Shown here: positions 1 through 8,352 of the stretch, in pieces | Position numbering within the stretch: position 1 is the stretch's first letter | Layout of the letters: each line of letters begins with the position of its first letter | DNA from: Winkia neuii subsp. neuii DSM 8576 | GTDB lineage: Bacteria > Actinomycetota > Actinomycetes > Actinomycetales > Actinomycetaceae | Assembly: GCF_000420405.1 (NCBI RefSeq) | Contig: NZ_ATUW01000006.1 | Coordinates: 100,824 to 164,823, forward strand | Reading direction: 5' to 3' | Length of the DNA stretch: 64,000 bases | Made by a program: the position numbers and the translations under genes | The notes under the pieces: model-generated | Databases searched by the model: none | Told to the model about the DNA's origin: nothing | Seen by the model: the letters and a program-made list of their open reading frames with translations, nothing else

Positions 1-158
1 GCGTTTTGGGACAGCTGCAAGATCACGGGCAGGCCGGTCTCTTCTGCGGCTTCGACAAACACTTCGGCGTGGTGGAGCAAAACTACGTTGAACGCTCCGA
101 GCCCGACTCCGGCTTTCGCGGCTTCGCGGGCGAGGGCGGCGGTATCACTTTTAGGCAT
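1..158 (-). CDS. Class II ketose-bisphosphate aldolase (N-terminal part)
   Basis: Only the first 52 or so codons lie in the window; the gene runs off the left edge. The translation carries GVGLGAFNVVLLHHAE followed by GLPVILQLSQNA, the strand-helix start of class II fructose/tagatose-bisphosphate aldolases (FbaA/GatY/KbaY family, Zn-dependent TIM barrels). ATG at 156-158 follows the PfkB stop codon directly, with a GGAGG ribosome site lying inside the end of the PfkB gene, so the two are translationally linked. As last gene of the SIS-ROK-PfkB-aldolase operon it would cleave the bisphosphate made by PfkB into two trioses. Fructose versus tagatose bisphosphate cannot be told from this fragment. 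Confidence 0.8.
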   Translation of the reverse strand, partial: MPKSDTAALAREAAKAGVGLGAFNVVLLHHAEVFVEAAEETGLPVILQLSQN

Positions 159-1061
159 TTATTCCTCCAAGAGTTTTTGGTACAGGGCTTGGTCGAAAGC
201 GCCGGCTGTGGGGGCGGCTACCGTAGCTGCCGCCAGGGCAGAGGCACGGTTTAGCCAGCTGGTTAGTTCTGGTTTAGAGGTGGGAATCTCTCCGGTTTTG
301 GCTAGGGATGCGGCCAGCGAGGCCACAAGAGAATCGCCCGCTCCGGTGGGGTTGCCGTGTAGGCGCACCCCTGGGGGAACGTTCACCTGCAGGGAAGGGG
401 TGAAAGCGGAAAGGCCTGCGGCTCCGCGCGAGCACACCACCGCTTTGGCGCCAAGGCCAAGAAGGCGGGTGGCGCCGGCTTGAAGGGCATTCTCCCCGGT
501 GGCTTCGGCCAGCTCAACCTCGTTGGGCTTTAGCAGGTCGGCCCCAGCCTGCGCGGCTGCCACAAGGGCCTGCCCGGAGGTGTCCACTACCGTGTTGGAA
601 CCGGCACTGCGGGCTGCCGCCAGCAGCTTAGTTAAGGTGCCGGGGGCGGTGTGTGGGGGGAAAGAACCGCAGATCGTAACTACCTTTGCCCGCGCGGCCA
701 AAATGACGTGGCTGAGACGTTCCCAAAGCTCTTCCGTCTGGGGGAGGCCGGCCTCGTTAAAAATAGTCGCGTCGGAATCGTCGACCACGTTTATGGTTTG
801 GCGGGTGGGCACCTGGCTGGCGATGAATTTGGGTACCACCGCGGTCTTTTCTAATAGTTCGCGGACCCTTAGCCCATTAGCCCCACCAAGCGGACCGGTG
901 GCAGAAACCTCGTTGCCGAGAGCGGCCAGCACGCGCGCCACATTTAGTCCTTTGCCTCCGGCCTCGGCCAGGGGAGTAACCCTGAAGGAAACTCCCCGCT
1001 TTAGGTGGTCTACCTGGTAGGTGATGTCTAGGGCGGGATTGGGGGTAACGGTCAAAATCAT
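159..1061 (-). CDS. PfkB-family sugar-phosphate kinase (tagatose-6-P / fructose-1-P kinase type)
   Basis: The 300-residue product is a ribokinase-fold kinase of the LacC/FruK group, ATP-dependent and cytoplasmic. It shows the N-terminal signature GGKGLNVARVL (residues 35-45) and the C-terminal GAGDS motif, whose Asp (about residue 243) is the family's catalytic base. Family members phosphorylate fructose-1-P or tagatose-6-P to the bisphosphate. The neighbours, an AgaS-like SIS protein upstream and a class II aldolase immediately downstream, make tagatose-6-P the more likely substrate, by inference. ATG follows the ROK stop directly and the stop abuts the aldolase ATG, so this is a tight operon. 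Confidence 0.85.
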   Translation of the reverse strand: MILTVTPNPALDITYQVDHLKRGVSFRVTPLAEAGGKGLNVARVLAALGNEVSATGPLGGANGLRVRELLEKTAVVPKFIASQVPTRQTINVVDDSDATIFNEAGLPQTEELWERLSHVILAARAKVVTICGSFPPHTAPGTLTKLLAAARSAGSNTVVDTSGQALVAAAQAGADLLKPNEVELAEATGENALQAGATRLLGLGAKAVVCSRGAAGLSAFTPSLQVNVPPGVRLHGNPTGAGDSLVASLAASLAKTGEIPTSKPELTSWLNRASALAAATVAAPTAGAFDQALYQKLLEE

Positions 1062-2006
1062 TTACATCGCCGCCGGGAAACTGATGGGCAGGGCCTGCCA
1101 CATTGCGTGCGAATCGAATGAGCGCACGGCGGCCCCCAAGGCCTGGGAATACTTTCCTAAAGTAGCCTTGCGCAAGGGGGCTTCGGGCAGCAGCGGAGAA
1201 TAAGAGCGCAACTGTTTGGCAAGAGGCTCCAGCAGGAGCGGTCCAGCCTCGGCCATGCCCCCTCCTACGACCACTGGGATTGGGCCCAGCAAGTGGATCG
1301 CAGCCGAAATGGAACGCGACAGCTCGGCCACCCCAGAATTGATGATGTGCCTGGCCAACTCGTTGCCCGAAGCAGCTAGGTCGAAAACTTCCCGGGCCCC
1401 CGCCTCGGGGGCAAGCAGGTGCGGAGCGGCGGTGTGCATCCGGCGCGCAAACGCCGAGGCCGAACACACCTTTTCTAAGGTTGTGGTTTGCCCGGGCTGA
1501 TCCGGGTCGGGTACCAGATGCTGGCCTATTTCACCCGACCAGGGGTGGGCGGCTACGGGATAGCCGTCGATGATCAAAGCGGCAGAAATGCCCGTGCCTA
1601 ACGCGACGTAGAGGGAATCGGCCTCGGCGGCGCCCCAGCGGGATTCGCCCAGCGCCCCAGAGCGCACGTCGTGGGCTAGTACCACGGGTACTTGCAGCCG
1701 TTCTGCAAGGGCCTCGCGCAGGGGGTAGTTTTCCCACCCCAGGTTCACCGAATACACGCCCACGCCTGCCGCTTCGTCTACAATGCCGGGCACTGCCACA
1801 GTAACCGTGGCAACGACCTCGTCGATGCCGGCTAGTACGGAGGGGGCACGCATTTGTTGATACAGGTTTGCCACGGCCTCAACCACGTCGGCGGCATCCC
1901 GCGTTTGGGGAGTGGGAGCTGACCAGTCGGCGGCCAGTTTGCCATCCTGGTCTACGAGGACGGCCTTTATATTGGTGCCGCCGACGTCTATCCCGTAGGC
2001 GTGCAT
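1062..2006 (-). CDS. ROK-family sugar kinase, zinc motif absent
   Basis: The 314-residue protein starts with the ROK/ASKHA phosphate loop DVGGTNIK (residues 7-14) and contains a second glycine-rich loop VALGTGISAA. ROK kinases phosphorylate glucose, N-acetylglucosamine, N-acetylmannosamine and similar sugars at C6. The usual CxCGxxGC zinc cluster is missing: after GEIGQHLVPD the chain runs through QPGQTTTLEKVCSA with a single Cys. This points to the minority zinc-free ROK branch or changed specificity. Its start overlaps the stop of the SIS gene by one base (TAATG), so the two are translationally coupled. In this operon it would be expected to phosphorylate the HexNAc or hexosamine released from galacto-N-biose; substrate is inferred. 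Confidence 0.75.
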   Translation of the reverse strand: MHAYGIDVGGTNIKAVLVDQDGKLAADWSAPTPQTRDAADVVEAVANLYQQMRAPSVLAGIDEVVATVTVAVPGIVDEAAGVGVYSVNLGWENYPLREALAERLQVPVVLAHDVRSGALGESRWGAAEADSLYVALGTGISAALIIDGYPVAAHPWSGEIGQHLVPDPDQPGQTTTLEKVCSASAFARRMHTAAPHLLAPEAGAREVFDLAASGNELARHIINSGVAELSRSISAAIHLLGPIPVVVGGGMAEAGPLLLEPLAKQLRSYSPLLPEAPLRKATLGKYSQALGAAVRSFDSHAMWQALPISFPAAM

Positions 2007-2887
2007 TAGTGTTGGCCTTCACTAAGAATTACAGAGCGGGTCAGGTGACGAGGGGTGTCGGGGTTGAGTCCGCGGTTTTCAGCGCGCCCTACAGCTAGCC
2101 GTTGGGCAAGTACCAGGTGCGCGAGCGGGTGCAATTTACTAGTCACAAGTTCGGCGCCGGTCTTATTCACCTGTTCAGCTAAGCCGACAGGCAGAGGGCC
2201 GAAGCCCCAGACCAGCCGCCCCGGCTGGGCGATCGAAATTGGGCCGTGGCGGTATTCCATTGCCGGGTAGGATTCGGCCCACGATTGGGAGGCCTCCCTA
2301 TTTTTGAGGGCGGCTTCGTTGGCTAGCCCGATAGTCCAACCGGTACCTAGGAAAGTAACCTGTTCGGCCTCTATCCACGACTGTGGCAACTCTGCCTCTA
2401 GCGCTTTTTCGCAATCGAGCGCGGCCGCCTCTACGTCCTCGCCTAAGGTCGACAGCAACAGTGCCAGCGCAGTAGTGGCAAAACGGGTCTGCACTACCGA
2501 GCTTTCGTCGGCGAAAGCCAGCGTAATCTCGTCGTCTGCGTACTCGCTGCCCGGCCCCGGGGTTACGGCGGTAATTAACACGTTTGGGATGGAGTGCTTG
2601 CGGGTGGCCTTGAGCAGGTCCACGATCTCGGTCGTAGTGCCGGAGCGGGAGATGCAAATGACCTTGTCCCACTCGCCCAGCGGGAATTCAGTGGCGGTGT
2701 AGGCGAAAGTTGGTTGGCCCGTCTTCACCTCGCGCATGCGGGCGTAGGCCTGGGCCATGAACCAGGAAGTGCCGCAGCCGACTACGGCTACTCGGCCCTT
2801 TTCGATTTTGAGGGCGGAGGCGTCGACTTCGCTGGTTTTGCGCCAAGTTTGTGGCTGAGATTTGATTTCTTCACTGGTAAGCGACAT
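2006..2887 (-). CDS. SIS-domain sugar isomerase/deaminase, AgaS-like
   Basis: The 293-residue protein has two SIS domains like the isomerase half of GlmS and like AgaS. The first carries GCGTSW (37-42) and SRSGTTTE (80-87), the phosphosugar-binding Ser/Thr cluster. The second has the conserved EYRHGP (211-216). AgaS deaminates and isomerises galactosamine-6-P to tagatose-6-P, which fits the ROK kinase, PfkB kinase and aldolase downstream. ATG at 2885-2887 is preceded by AAAGGTG on the coding strand. It is the first gene of the leftward operon, divergent from the DeoR-type regulator. A glucosamine-6-P deaminase role is the main alternative. No deacetylase gene is visible in the window. Confidence 0.75.
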   Translation of the reverse strand: MSLTSEEIKSQPQTWRKTSEVDASALKIEKGRVAVVGCGTSWFMAQAYARMREVKTGQPTFAYTATEFPLGEWDKVICISRSGTTTEIVDLLKATRKHSIPNVLITAVTPGPGSEYADDEITLAFADESSVVQTRFATTALALLLSTLGEDVEAAALDCEKALEAELPQSWIEAEQVTFLGTGWTIGLANEAALKNREASQSWAESYPAMEYRHGPISIAQPGRLVWGFGPLPVGLAEQVNKTGAELVTSKLHPLAHLVLAQRLAVGRAENRGLNPDTPRHLTRSVILSEGQH

Positions 2888-2918
2888 TGCTGCACCTTTC
2901 TGATTCGTAGGTGCTTCA

Positions 2919-2948
2919 AGGCTAGATTTTGGCGTCGATTGGGGTCAA
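2919..2948 (-). promoter_or_regulatory. Candidate promoter of the leftward AgaS-ROK-PfkB-aldolase operon
   Basis: Read on the minus strand there is TTGACC, an 18-base spacer, then TAGCCT, about 30 bases before the SIS gene start. The -35 is good and the -10 moderate. It lies in the divergent gap shared with the DeoR-type regulator. Confidence 0.4.
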
Positions 2949-3058
2949 TAGTAGGTGGTGTTTCGAGGGCGGAAATGCTGTTTTAAGCAGAACTGATCAG
3001 CTGGCAAAAAGGCCTGTGAAGTGCGCATATGATGATTGCTCAGCTAAGTTGACTAAAA

Positions 3059-3087
3059 TTGCTTGCAAAAAAGTGATTGGTTATGAC
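3059..3087 (+). promoter_or_regulatory. Candidate promoter of the DeoR-GH112 operon
   Basis: TTGCTT and TATGAC are separated by 17 bases, placing transcription start near 3094. TTGCT recurs at 3036, 3059 and 3093, in and beside the promoter; such short repeats could be regulator sites, but the spacing (23 and 34 bases) is irregular. The start site so deduced rules out translation from the ATG at 3093 and favours GTG 3129. Confidence 0.4.
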
Positions 3088-3128
3088 AGGATTTGCTTGT
3101 TCGCAACCGGCTAGCAAAGGAGTGGCAG

Positions 3129-3917
3129 GTGGACAGGCAGGATCGGCAGTCAAAAATTGTTGACTTGGTCATCGAACGCGGCAGCGTGCACGTAGACGAA
3201 ATAGTAGCCGCCCTGAAAGTCTCGCCCGCTACCGTCCGTCGCGACCTGGACATGCTAGCCGAGCAGCAGCTCATCACCCGCATCCGCGGGGGAGCCAAAG
3301 CCAACTCCACCTCGGGCGAACTGCCGATGCGCTACCGCACTTCCAGGCAGTGGGACGAAAAACAGGCGATCGCAAGGCGCGCCTGCCTGCTGCCTAAACC
3401 CGGTTCGGTAGTTAGCTTCAACGGCGGCACCACCACCACCGTCGCCGCCTACGAATTAGGGGTCCGCACGTCCTCGGAAAGAGCCTTTATTGGGCACCCG
3501 CTCACAGTTGTGACCAATGCCGTCAACATTGCCAACGACCTTACGGTTAGGCCCAACGTGCAGCTAGTGGTTATTGGCGGGGTGGCGCGTTCCCGCTCAT
3601 ACGAATTGGTAGGTTCGCTCGCTCAGGCCGTTTTAGAGCGCATCAACGTTGGACTCCTATTTTTAGGAGTAACCGCCGTCGATATAGAATCGGGAGGCAT
3701 TTATACGAACAACGAAGCCGAAGCTGCAGTGAACGCCGCTTTGGTCGAAGTGGCTCAGAAGGTTGTAGTTTTGGCGGACCACACAAAAATTGGCGAACGC
3801 GCCTTCGCCAACATCTGCTCCTTCGCGAAGGTCGATAAACTGATTACCGACGCCGGTGTCAGTGCCGACCAAATAGCCGCGCTACAACAACACGGAATTG
3901 AGGTCACCGTAGCATGA
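3129..3917 (+). CDS. DeoR-family transcriptional regulator
   Basis: This is a 262-residue repressor-type protein with an N-terminal winged helix-turn-helix (about residues 5-57, including TVRRDLDML and the RIRGGA wing) and a C-terminal DeoR sensor domain of the ribose-5-P isomerase fold, with GGTTTTVAAYEL and TNAVNIA. Family members usually respond to a phosphorylated sugar. I chose GTG 3129 over an in-frame ATG at 3093 because AAAGGAG at 3116-3122 sits six bases upstream and the mapped promoter would start transcription near 3094. It sits between the two divergent sugar operons and its own operon includes the GH112 gene, so it probably controls both. The ATGA overlap at 3914 couples it to the next gene. 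Confidence 0.88.
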   Translation: MDRQDRQSKIVDLVIERGSVHVDEIVAALKVSPATVRRDLDMLAEQQLITRIRGGAKANSTSGELPMRYRTSRQWDEKQAIARRACLLPKPGSVVSFNGGTTTTVAAYELGVRTSSERAFIGHPLTVVTNAVNIANDLTVRPNVQLVVIGGVARSRSYELVGSLAQAVLERINVGLLFLGVTAVDIESGGIYTNNEAEAAVNAALVEVAQKVVVLADHTKIGERAFANICSFAKVDKLITDAGVSADQIAALQQHGIEVTVA

Positions 3918-4711
3918 GCACGCGCAAGGCAGTCATCATGGCTCGAGGTCTCGGCACTCGCATGCGCGCCGACGACGGCACAAAACTCGAACAGTCCCAG
4001 CAAGGAGCCGCCGACGCGGGAACCAAGGGGCTGATCAACGTGGGGCGCCCCTTCCTCGACTACGTAATTTCCGCCCTCGCCGACGCCGGCATTGACCAGG
4101 TGTGCCTGGTAGTCGGCCCCGAACAGAAGGCCTTTGCCAACTACTACGATTCAGTGGAAAAAACGCGCGTAACCCTAACGTATGCAATTCAAAAAGAGCC
4201 GCTAGGTACAGCCGACGCGGTTGCCGCCGCCAAAGACTTCCTTACCGAGGGCGCACTAGTGTTGAACTCGGACAACTACTATCCCGTTTCTGCCCTGCAG
4301 GCCCTGGCTCAACAAGAAGGCTGCGCCACCGTGGGCTTTGACCGCGACGGGCTGGTAGCAAATTCCAACATTCCCGCCTCCCGCATCGCCGCCTTTGCGG
4401 TTATGGACACCGCGGCAGGCCAGCTGAAAAACATCGTGGAAAAACCTTCCCAGGCACAGCTAAAACAAATGCCCCAGGCCCCCGTGTCAATGAACTGCTG
4501 GCGCTTCACCCCGCAAATTATCGACGCTTGCGCACACATTTCCCCCTCGGGGCGCGGCGAATATGAAATTGTCGATGCCGTGCGCTACCTGCTGGAGGCC
4601 GGCACCTCGGTGGCAGTGGTGCCGTCAAAAGAAGGCGTGCTCGACATGTCCTCTAGGCGCGACATCGCCGCAGTCGGCAAAGCGCTTGAACACGTAGCGG
4701 TCAGGCTGTAA
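3914..4711 (+). CDS. Sugar-1-phosphate nucleotidyltransferase-like protein
   Basis: The 265-residue protein is a GT-A/Rossmann nucleotidyltransferase. Visible features are MARGLGTRMR (residues 9-18, in place of the commoner AGGxGTRL), KGLINVGRPFLDY (38-50), QKEPLGTADA (93-102) and NSD (118-120), the NTP-binding, base-recognition and metal-binding positions of RfbA/GlmU-type enzymes. These join an NTP to a sugar-1-phosphate. Its position between the regulator and a GHMP kinase, upstream of a phosphorylase that makes Gal-1-P, suggests it makes a nucleotide sugar from Gal-1-P or HexNAc-1-P, standing in for the uridylyltransferase of bifidobacterial lnp operons. That role is inference. The start overlaps the regulator stop by ATGA. 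Confidence 0.7.
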   Translation: MSTRKAVIMARGLGTRMRADDGTKLEQSQQGAADAGTKGLINVGRPFLDYVISALADAGIDQVCLVVGPEQKAFANYYDSVEKTRVTLTYAIQKEPLGTADAVAAAKDFLTEGALVLNSDNYYPVSALQALAQQEGCATVGFDRDGLVANSNIPASRIAAFAVMDTAAGQLKNIVEKPSQAQLKQMPQAPVSMNCWRFTPQIIDACAHISPSGRGEYEIVDAVRYLLEAGTSVAVVPSKEGVLDMSSRRDIAAVGKALEHVAVRL

Positions 4712-4714
4712 ACA

Positions 4715-6028
4715 ATGTCCATGGATCCCGTCCTATACCCCACCGGCCCGGTCACCGGGGCAATAAACATTGCCGCCAAAGTATCCACCCCGGACGCGCT
4801 AACCGCCCCCGTAGACCAAGTCAGCTGGTTCGTACCCGGCCGCATCGAAGTACTAGGCAAACACACCGACTACGCCGGAGGCCGGTCGCTGCTAGCCGCG
4901 GTAGACCGGGGGATCACCTTCAAAGCACGCCGCTTAGACCAGCCGCTAGTGCGCGTATATTCATCCGCTATAGGCGAGAGCGTAGACATCGCGATCGACG
5001 GGGAAACCCCGCCCCTGCCACCCGGGCACTGGGCGGCCTACCCCGAAGCAGTCGTAGCCAGGCTTGCAGCCAACTTTCCCGGCCACGTTCCCGGGGCCCA
5101 AATCGAGGTTGACTCCACATTGCCGTTGGCTTCCGGCATGTCTTCGTCCTCGGCAATGGTGATCGGCATTGCCCGCTGCCTCATTGATCTGGGCGGAATA
5201 GCCAGCCTGGCGTTGTTTCGCAGGCACATTCGCGATTACGAATCGCTCGCCGGATACATGGCCTGCATCGAAAACGGCATGACTTTCGGCGATCTGAAAG
5301 GCCGGCGCGGAGTGGGTACGTTCGGAGGCTCCGAAGACCACACGGCAATGCTCTGCTGCGAAGAGGGCAAGCTGGCCGAGTACTCTTTCTCGCCGGTCCG
5401 GCGGCGCGCACTCGTGCCGGTCCCGAAAGGTTACGCGTTCGTGGTTGCCGTGTCGGGAGTATTAGCCGAAAAAACGGGAGCAGCCCGCGAAGCCTACAAC
5501 CGCGTCTCGCTGGCCGTTCGCGAAATCGTGGGACTGTGGAACTCCGACACCGGCCGTTCTGACGCTTCTTTAGCCGAAGCTATCGCATCTTCGGAATACG
5601 CCCTCGAACGCATGCGCGAACTAGTCGGCGACGAAACCTATTTGCGCCGCCGCCTAGACCAGTTTTATGCCGAATCTGAAGAGATCGTGCCCCTGGCCGC
5701 AGACGCGCTCGCGGGCAGCCATCTACAGGCGTTTGGGGAACTTGTAGACAGGTCCCAGGAATTGGCCGAGTCGGGCCTCGAAAATCAGGTGCAACAGACC
5801 GTGTTCCTAGCACATTCGGCGCGGCGTTTGGGGGCGGTTGCCGCCAGCGCTTTTGGGGCCGGCTTCGGTGGAAGCGTGTGGGCACTTGTGAAGCGTGACG
5901 AGGCCGAAGCTTTCGCTAGCAAGTGGCTAGCAGAATACTTGAGTTCCTTCCCCTATTTGAAAGACACAGCGGCCACGTACGTGGCGGAATTTGCTGGAAG
6001 AGCCTATCGGAGGAGCACCAATGGATAG
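4715..6028 (+). CDS. Galactokinase-like GHMP kinase
   Basis: The 437-residue protein carries all three GHMP motifs: the galactokinase signature as PGRIEVLGKHTDYAGG (41-56), the phosphate loop LPLASGMSSSSA (136-147), and GAGFGGS (381-387). Classical GalK reads GEHTDYNGG; here Glu and Asn are replaced by Lys and Ala, so sugar specificity may differ. It starts three bases after the nucleotidyltransferase and its TAG overlaps the GH112 start (6021-6028), so the four genes form one operon. It may phosphorylate free galactose, or HexNAc at C1 like the unrelated NahK of bifidobacteria. The second is the more interesting possibility, because GH112 already supplies Gal-1-P without ATP. Confidence 0.78.
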   Translation: MSMDPVLYPTGPVTGAINIAAKVSTPDALTAPVDQVSWFVPGRIEVLGKHTDYAGGRSLLAAVDRGITFKARRLDQPLVRVYSSAIGESVDIAIDGETPPLPPGHWAAYPEAVVARLAANFPGHVPGAQIEVDSTLPLASGMSSSSAMVIGIARCLIDLGGIASLALFRRHIRDYESLAGYMACIENGMTFGDLKGRRGVGTFGGSEDHTAMLCCEEGKLAEYSFSPVRRRALVPVPKGYAFVVAVSGVLAEKTGAAREAYNRVSLAVREIVGLWNSDTGRSDASLAEAIASSEYALERMRELVGDETYLRRRLDQFYAESEEIVPLAADALAGSHLQAFGELVDRSQELAESGLENQVQQTVFLAHSARRLGAVAASAFGAGFGGSVWALVKRDEAEAFASKWLAEYLSSFPYLKDTAATYVAEFAGRAYRRSTNG

Positions 6029-8249
6029 TGGCCGGTTGACCCTGCCAATCGAAGAGGGCATGGACTCGCAGCTGCGCGAGCTAGTGCAAAGACTGAAGCC
6101 TGATGCTGTGCGCAATTCTGACGGCACTGCGCTGCCCGCAGTGGCTAAAGAATTGGTTGACAAGGTGTACGCCACCTACTTCCCGTCGCGGGGGGATCAC
6201 GACTGGTCACGGGCCCACCCGGACCAGCGTGTACACCAGTACCTGATGAGCAGGCGCCACGTGGGAGGGGGCGAACCGCTGCACATAGACGTTATGGAGG
6301 GGTACTTCTCCCAGCAATTTGCCCCCGAAATGGACTGCGACAAAAGTAAGTACTGGCAGGTGATTGACCGTACTACGAACAGCGAGGTTCCCTATGGGCA
6401 GTGGTCGGTTCGCCAGGCTCCTGCGCGGGCCATCGACAGGGCAGCAGAGGCAGCGAACTCTGGCCCGCAGGATCCGGAGGCGGCCTCGGCGATAGTAACT
6501 ATCGAGGACCCAGAGCCGTTCCACGAATACACCGTGAACTTCCTGGCCCGCCAGATTTGGGACTCGACTCAGATCTACAACTACCTAACTAACGACTGGG
6601 CGGCGGACCCGAACCGGAAAAAAGACAAAACTTACGATCCTGCTTACGCCCAGACCTGGCAGTTCATGCAGCGGGCATTGAAGGAATGGTTGGGGGAACA
6701 CCCCGAGGTGGATGTGGTGCGTTTTACCACTTTCTTTTACCATTTCACGTTGGTGTTCGGCGAAGATGCCCGCGAAAAGTACGTGGATTGGTTCGGGTAC
6801 TCGGCGGCCGTGTCGGTTCCGGCTCTGGAAGAATTTGAGCGAGTGAAGGGCTACGCGTTGCGCCCTGAGGACTTCGTCGATGCCGGCTATTACAACTCTC
6901 CCTTCCGCCCTCCACGTAAACGGTTTTTGGATTGGATTGACTTTGTCTCCTCCCAGGTTGCGGACAAGGCAAAGGTGCTTGTCGAAACCACACACGAGGC
7001 CGGTCGCGAGGCCATGATGTTTCTAGGTGACAATTGGATTGGCACTGAGCCCTACGGCAAGTATTTCAGCCAGATCGGTTTGGACGCCGTGGTGGGGTCT
7101 GTGGGCAATGCGGCCACCTGTCGCATGATTAGCGATATCGAGGGCGTGCGCTACACCGAGGGCCGCTTCTTGCCATACTTTTTCCCTGACGTGTTCAATC
7201 CCGAGGGTGATCCTGTGGGGGAGGCCAACGAGTCGTGGTTGGGAGCGCGCAGGGCTATCATTCGCAATCCGCTAGATCGGATGGGCTACGGCGGCTACCT
7301 GTCGTTGGCGGTCGCGCACCCCGATTTTATCGAGCGGGTCGAACAGATCGTCGCCGAATTCCGTTCGTTGCATTCGGTTTCGGATGGCCAGCGCCCTGAA
7401 AATAGCCGCATAAAGGTGGCAATTGTGAATGCCTGGGGCTCGTTGCGTGCCTGGCAGACCCACATGGTTGCCCACGCCCTGCACTACCGGGAAGCCTATT
7501 CTTACGTGGGCGTTATCGAGGCTCTGGCGGGACTTCCTTTCGATGTGAAGTTCATGTCTTTTGCTGACGTTCAAAATGGCGGTTTAGAGGGGATCGACGT
7601 CGTGATCAACGCCGGCTCGGCCGGTACTGCCTTCTCGGGTGGGCCGGTTTGGGAGGACCCGGCGCTGGTAGTTGCTATGCGAGAGTTTGTGGCCGGTGGG
7701 GGCGGCTTTATTGGGGTCGGCGAACCTACCGGGCTCACTGCCAAGGCGGCAGGGACTAGTGGTGTCACGTTCGCTCTAGCCGATGTGCTGGGGGTCGACC
7801 GCGAACGCGATTGGTCGCTATCTACTGACAAGTACCCGCGCAGGGCACGGGAGCACTTTGTCACCGCAGATCTGGATAGCCCCTTCGTCCCTGGGGAGGC
7901 TTTAGCTGGCGTGTTCACCACCACGGGCACCTCGCTTGCCCACACAGAGGGCGGCGTTTCGCTAGCGGTAAACGAATATTTTGGAGGGCGCGCAGTCTAC
8001 GCGACGGGCATGGCCTATTCGGTTGCAAACGCGCGCCTGTTACACCGGGCTATCTACTGGGCAGCGGGTGCCGAGGGCGAGTGGGAGCAGGCGGGGCTGT
8101 GCTCTAACCCGGCTCTGGAGGTAGCGCACTATCCCAACGGCAAAATCCTGGTAGCAAATATCACGGGCAGTGATCAGTCCGGGATTATTTCAGGCTTTTC
8201 AACCGAGCCCGTAAACGTTCCATCTATGCAGGTCAAGTGGGTTAAATGA
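6021..8249 (+). CDS. 1,3-beta-galactosyl-N-acetylhexosamine phosphorylase (GH112)
   Basis: This 742-residue cytoplasmic enzyme matches the GH112 family in length and in long stretches: VVRFTTFFYHFTLVFG, YVDWFGYSAAVS, GDNWIGTEPYG and VGNAATCRMISD. It also has the C-terminal glutamine-amidotransferase-like and beta domains. The family reversibly phosphorolyses galacto-N-biose and lacto-N-biose to alpha-Gal-1-P and GalNAc or GlcNAc, saving ATP. ATG 6021 is preceded by GGAGGA with six-base spacing and overlaps the kinase stop. Immediately downstream is a sugar ABC importer, and a surface GH101 enzyme that liberates galacto-N-biose is encoded 10 kb away, so GNB from mucin O-glycans is the likely main substrate. 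Confidence 0.93.
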   Translation: MDSGRLTLPIEEGMDSQLRELVQRLKPDAVRNSDGTALPAVAKELVDKVYATYFPSRGDHDWSRAHPDQRVHQYLMSRRHVGGGEPLHIDVMEGYFSQQFAPEMDCDKSKYWQVIDRTTNSEVPYGQWSVRQAPARAIDRAAEAANSGPQDPEAASAIVTIEDPEPFHEYTVNFLARQIWDSTQIYNYLTNDWAADPNRKKDKTYDPAYAQTWQFMQRALKEWLGEHPEVDVVRFTTFFYHFTLVFGEDAREKYVDWFGYSAAVSVPALEEFERVKGYALRPEDFVDAGYYNSPFRPPRKRFLDWIDFVSSQVADKAKVLVETTHEAGREAMMFLGDNWIGTEPYGKYFSQIGLDAVVGSVGNAATCRMISDIEGVRYTEGRFLPYFFPDVFNPEGDPVGEANESWLGARRAIIRNPLDRMGYGGYLSLAVAHPDFIERVEQIVAEFRSLHSVSDGQRPENSRIKVAIVNAWGSLRAWQTHMVAHALHYREAYSYVGVIEALAGLPFDVKFMSFADVQNGGLEGIDVVINAGSAGTAFSGGPVWEDPALVVAMREFVAGGGGFIGVGEPTGLTAKAAGTSGVTFALADVLGVDRERDWSLSTDKYPRRAREHFVTADLDSPFVPGEALAGVFTTTGTSLAHTEGGVSLAVNEYFGGRAVYATGMAYSVANARLLHRAIYWAAGAEGEWEQAGLCSNPALEVAHYPNGKILVANITGSDQSGIISGFSTEPVNVPSMQVKWVK

Positions 8250-8352
8250 GGTTTTTTGAGGACTTTTTCAAAGGCCGGAGGGGAGGAGCCGGGAAATAAA
8301 CTAGTTCCGTAGTTGCTTACATTTATTGTTCACTTCAATGAAGAGGTTACCA

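Noticed and set aside
3093..3128. ATG 3093 as start of the DeoR-type regulator
   Set aside because: The likely promoter would start transcription near 3094, and GTG 3129 has AAAGGAG at the right distance.
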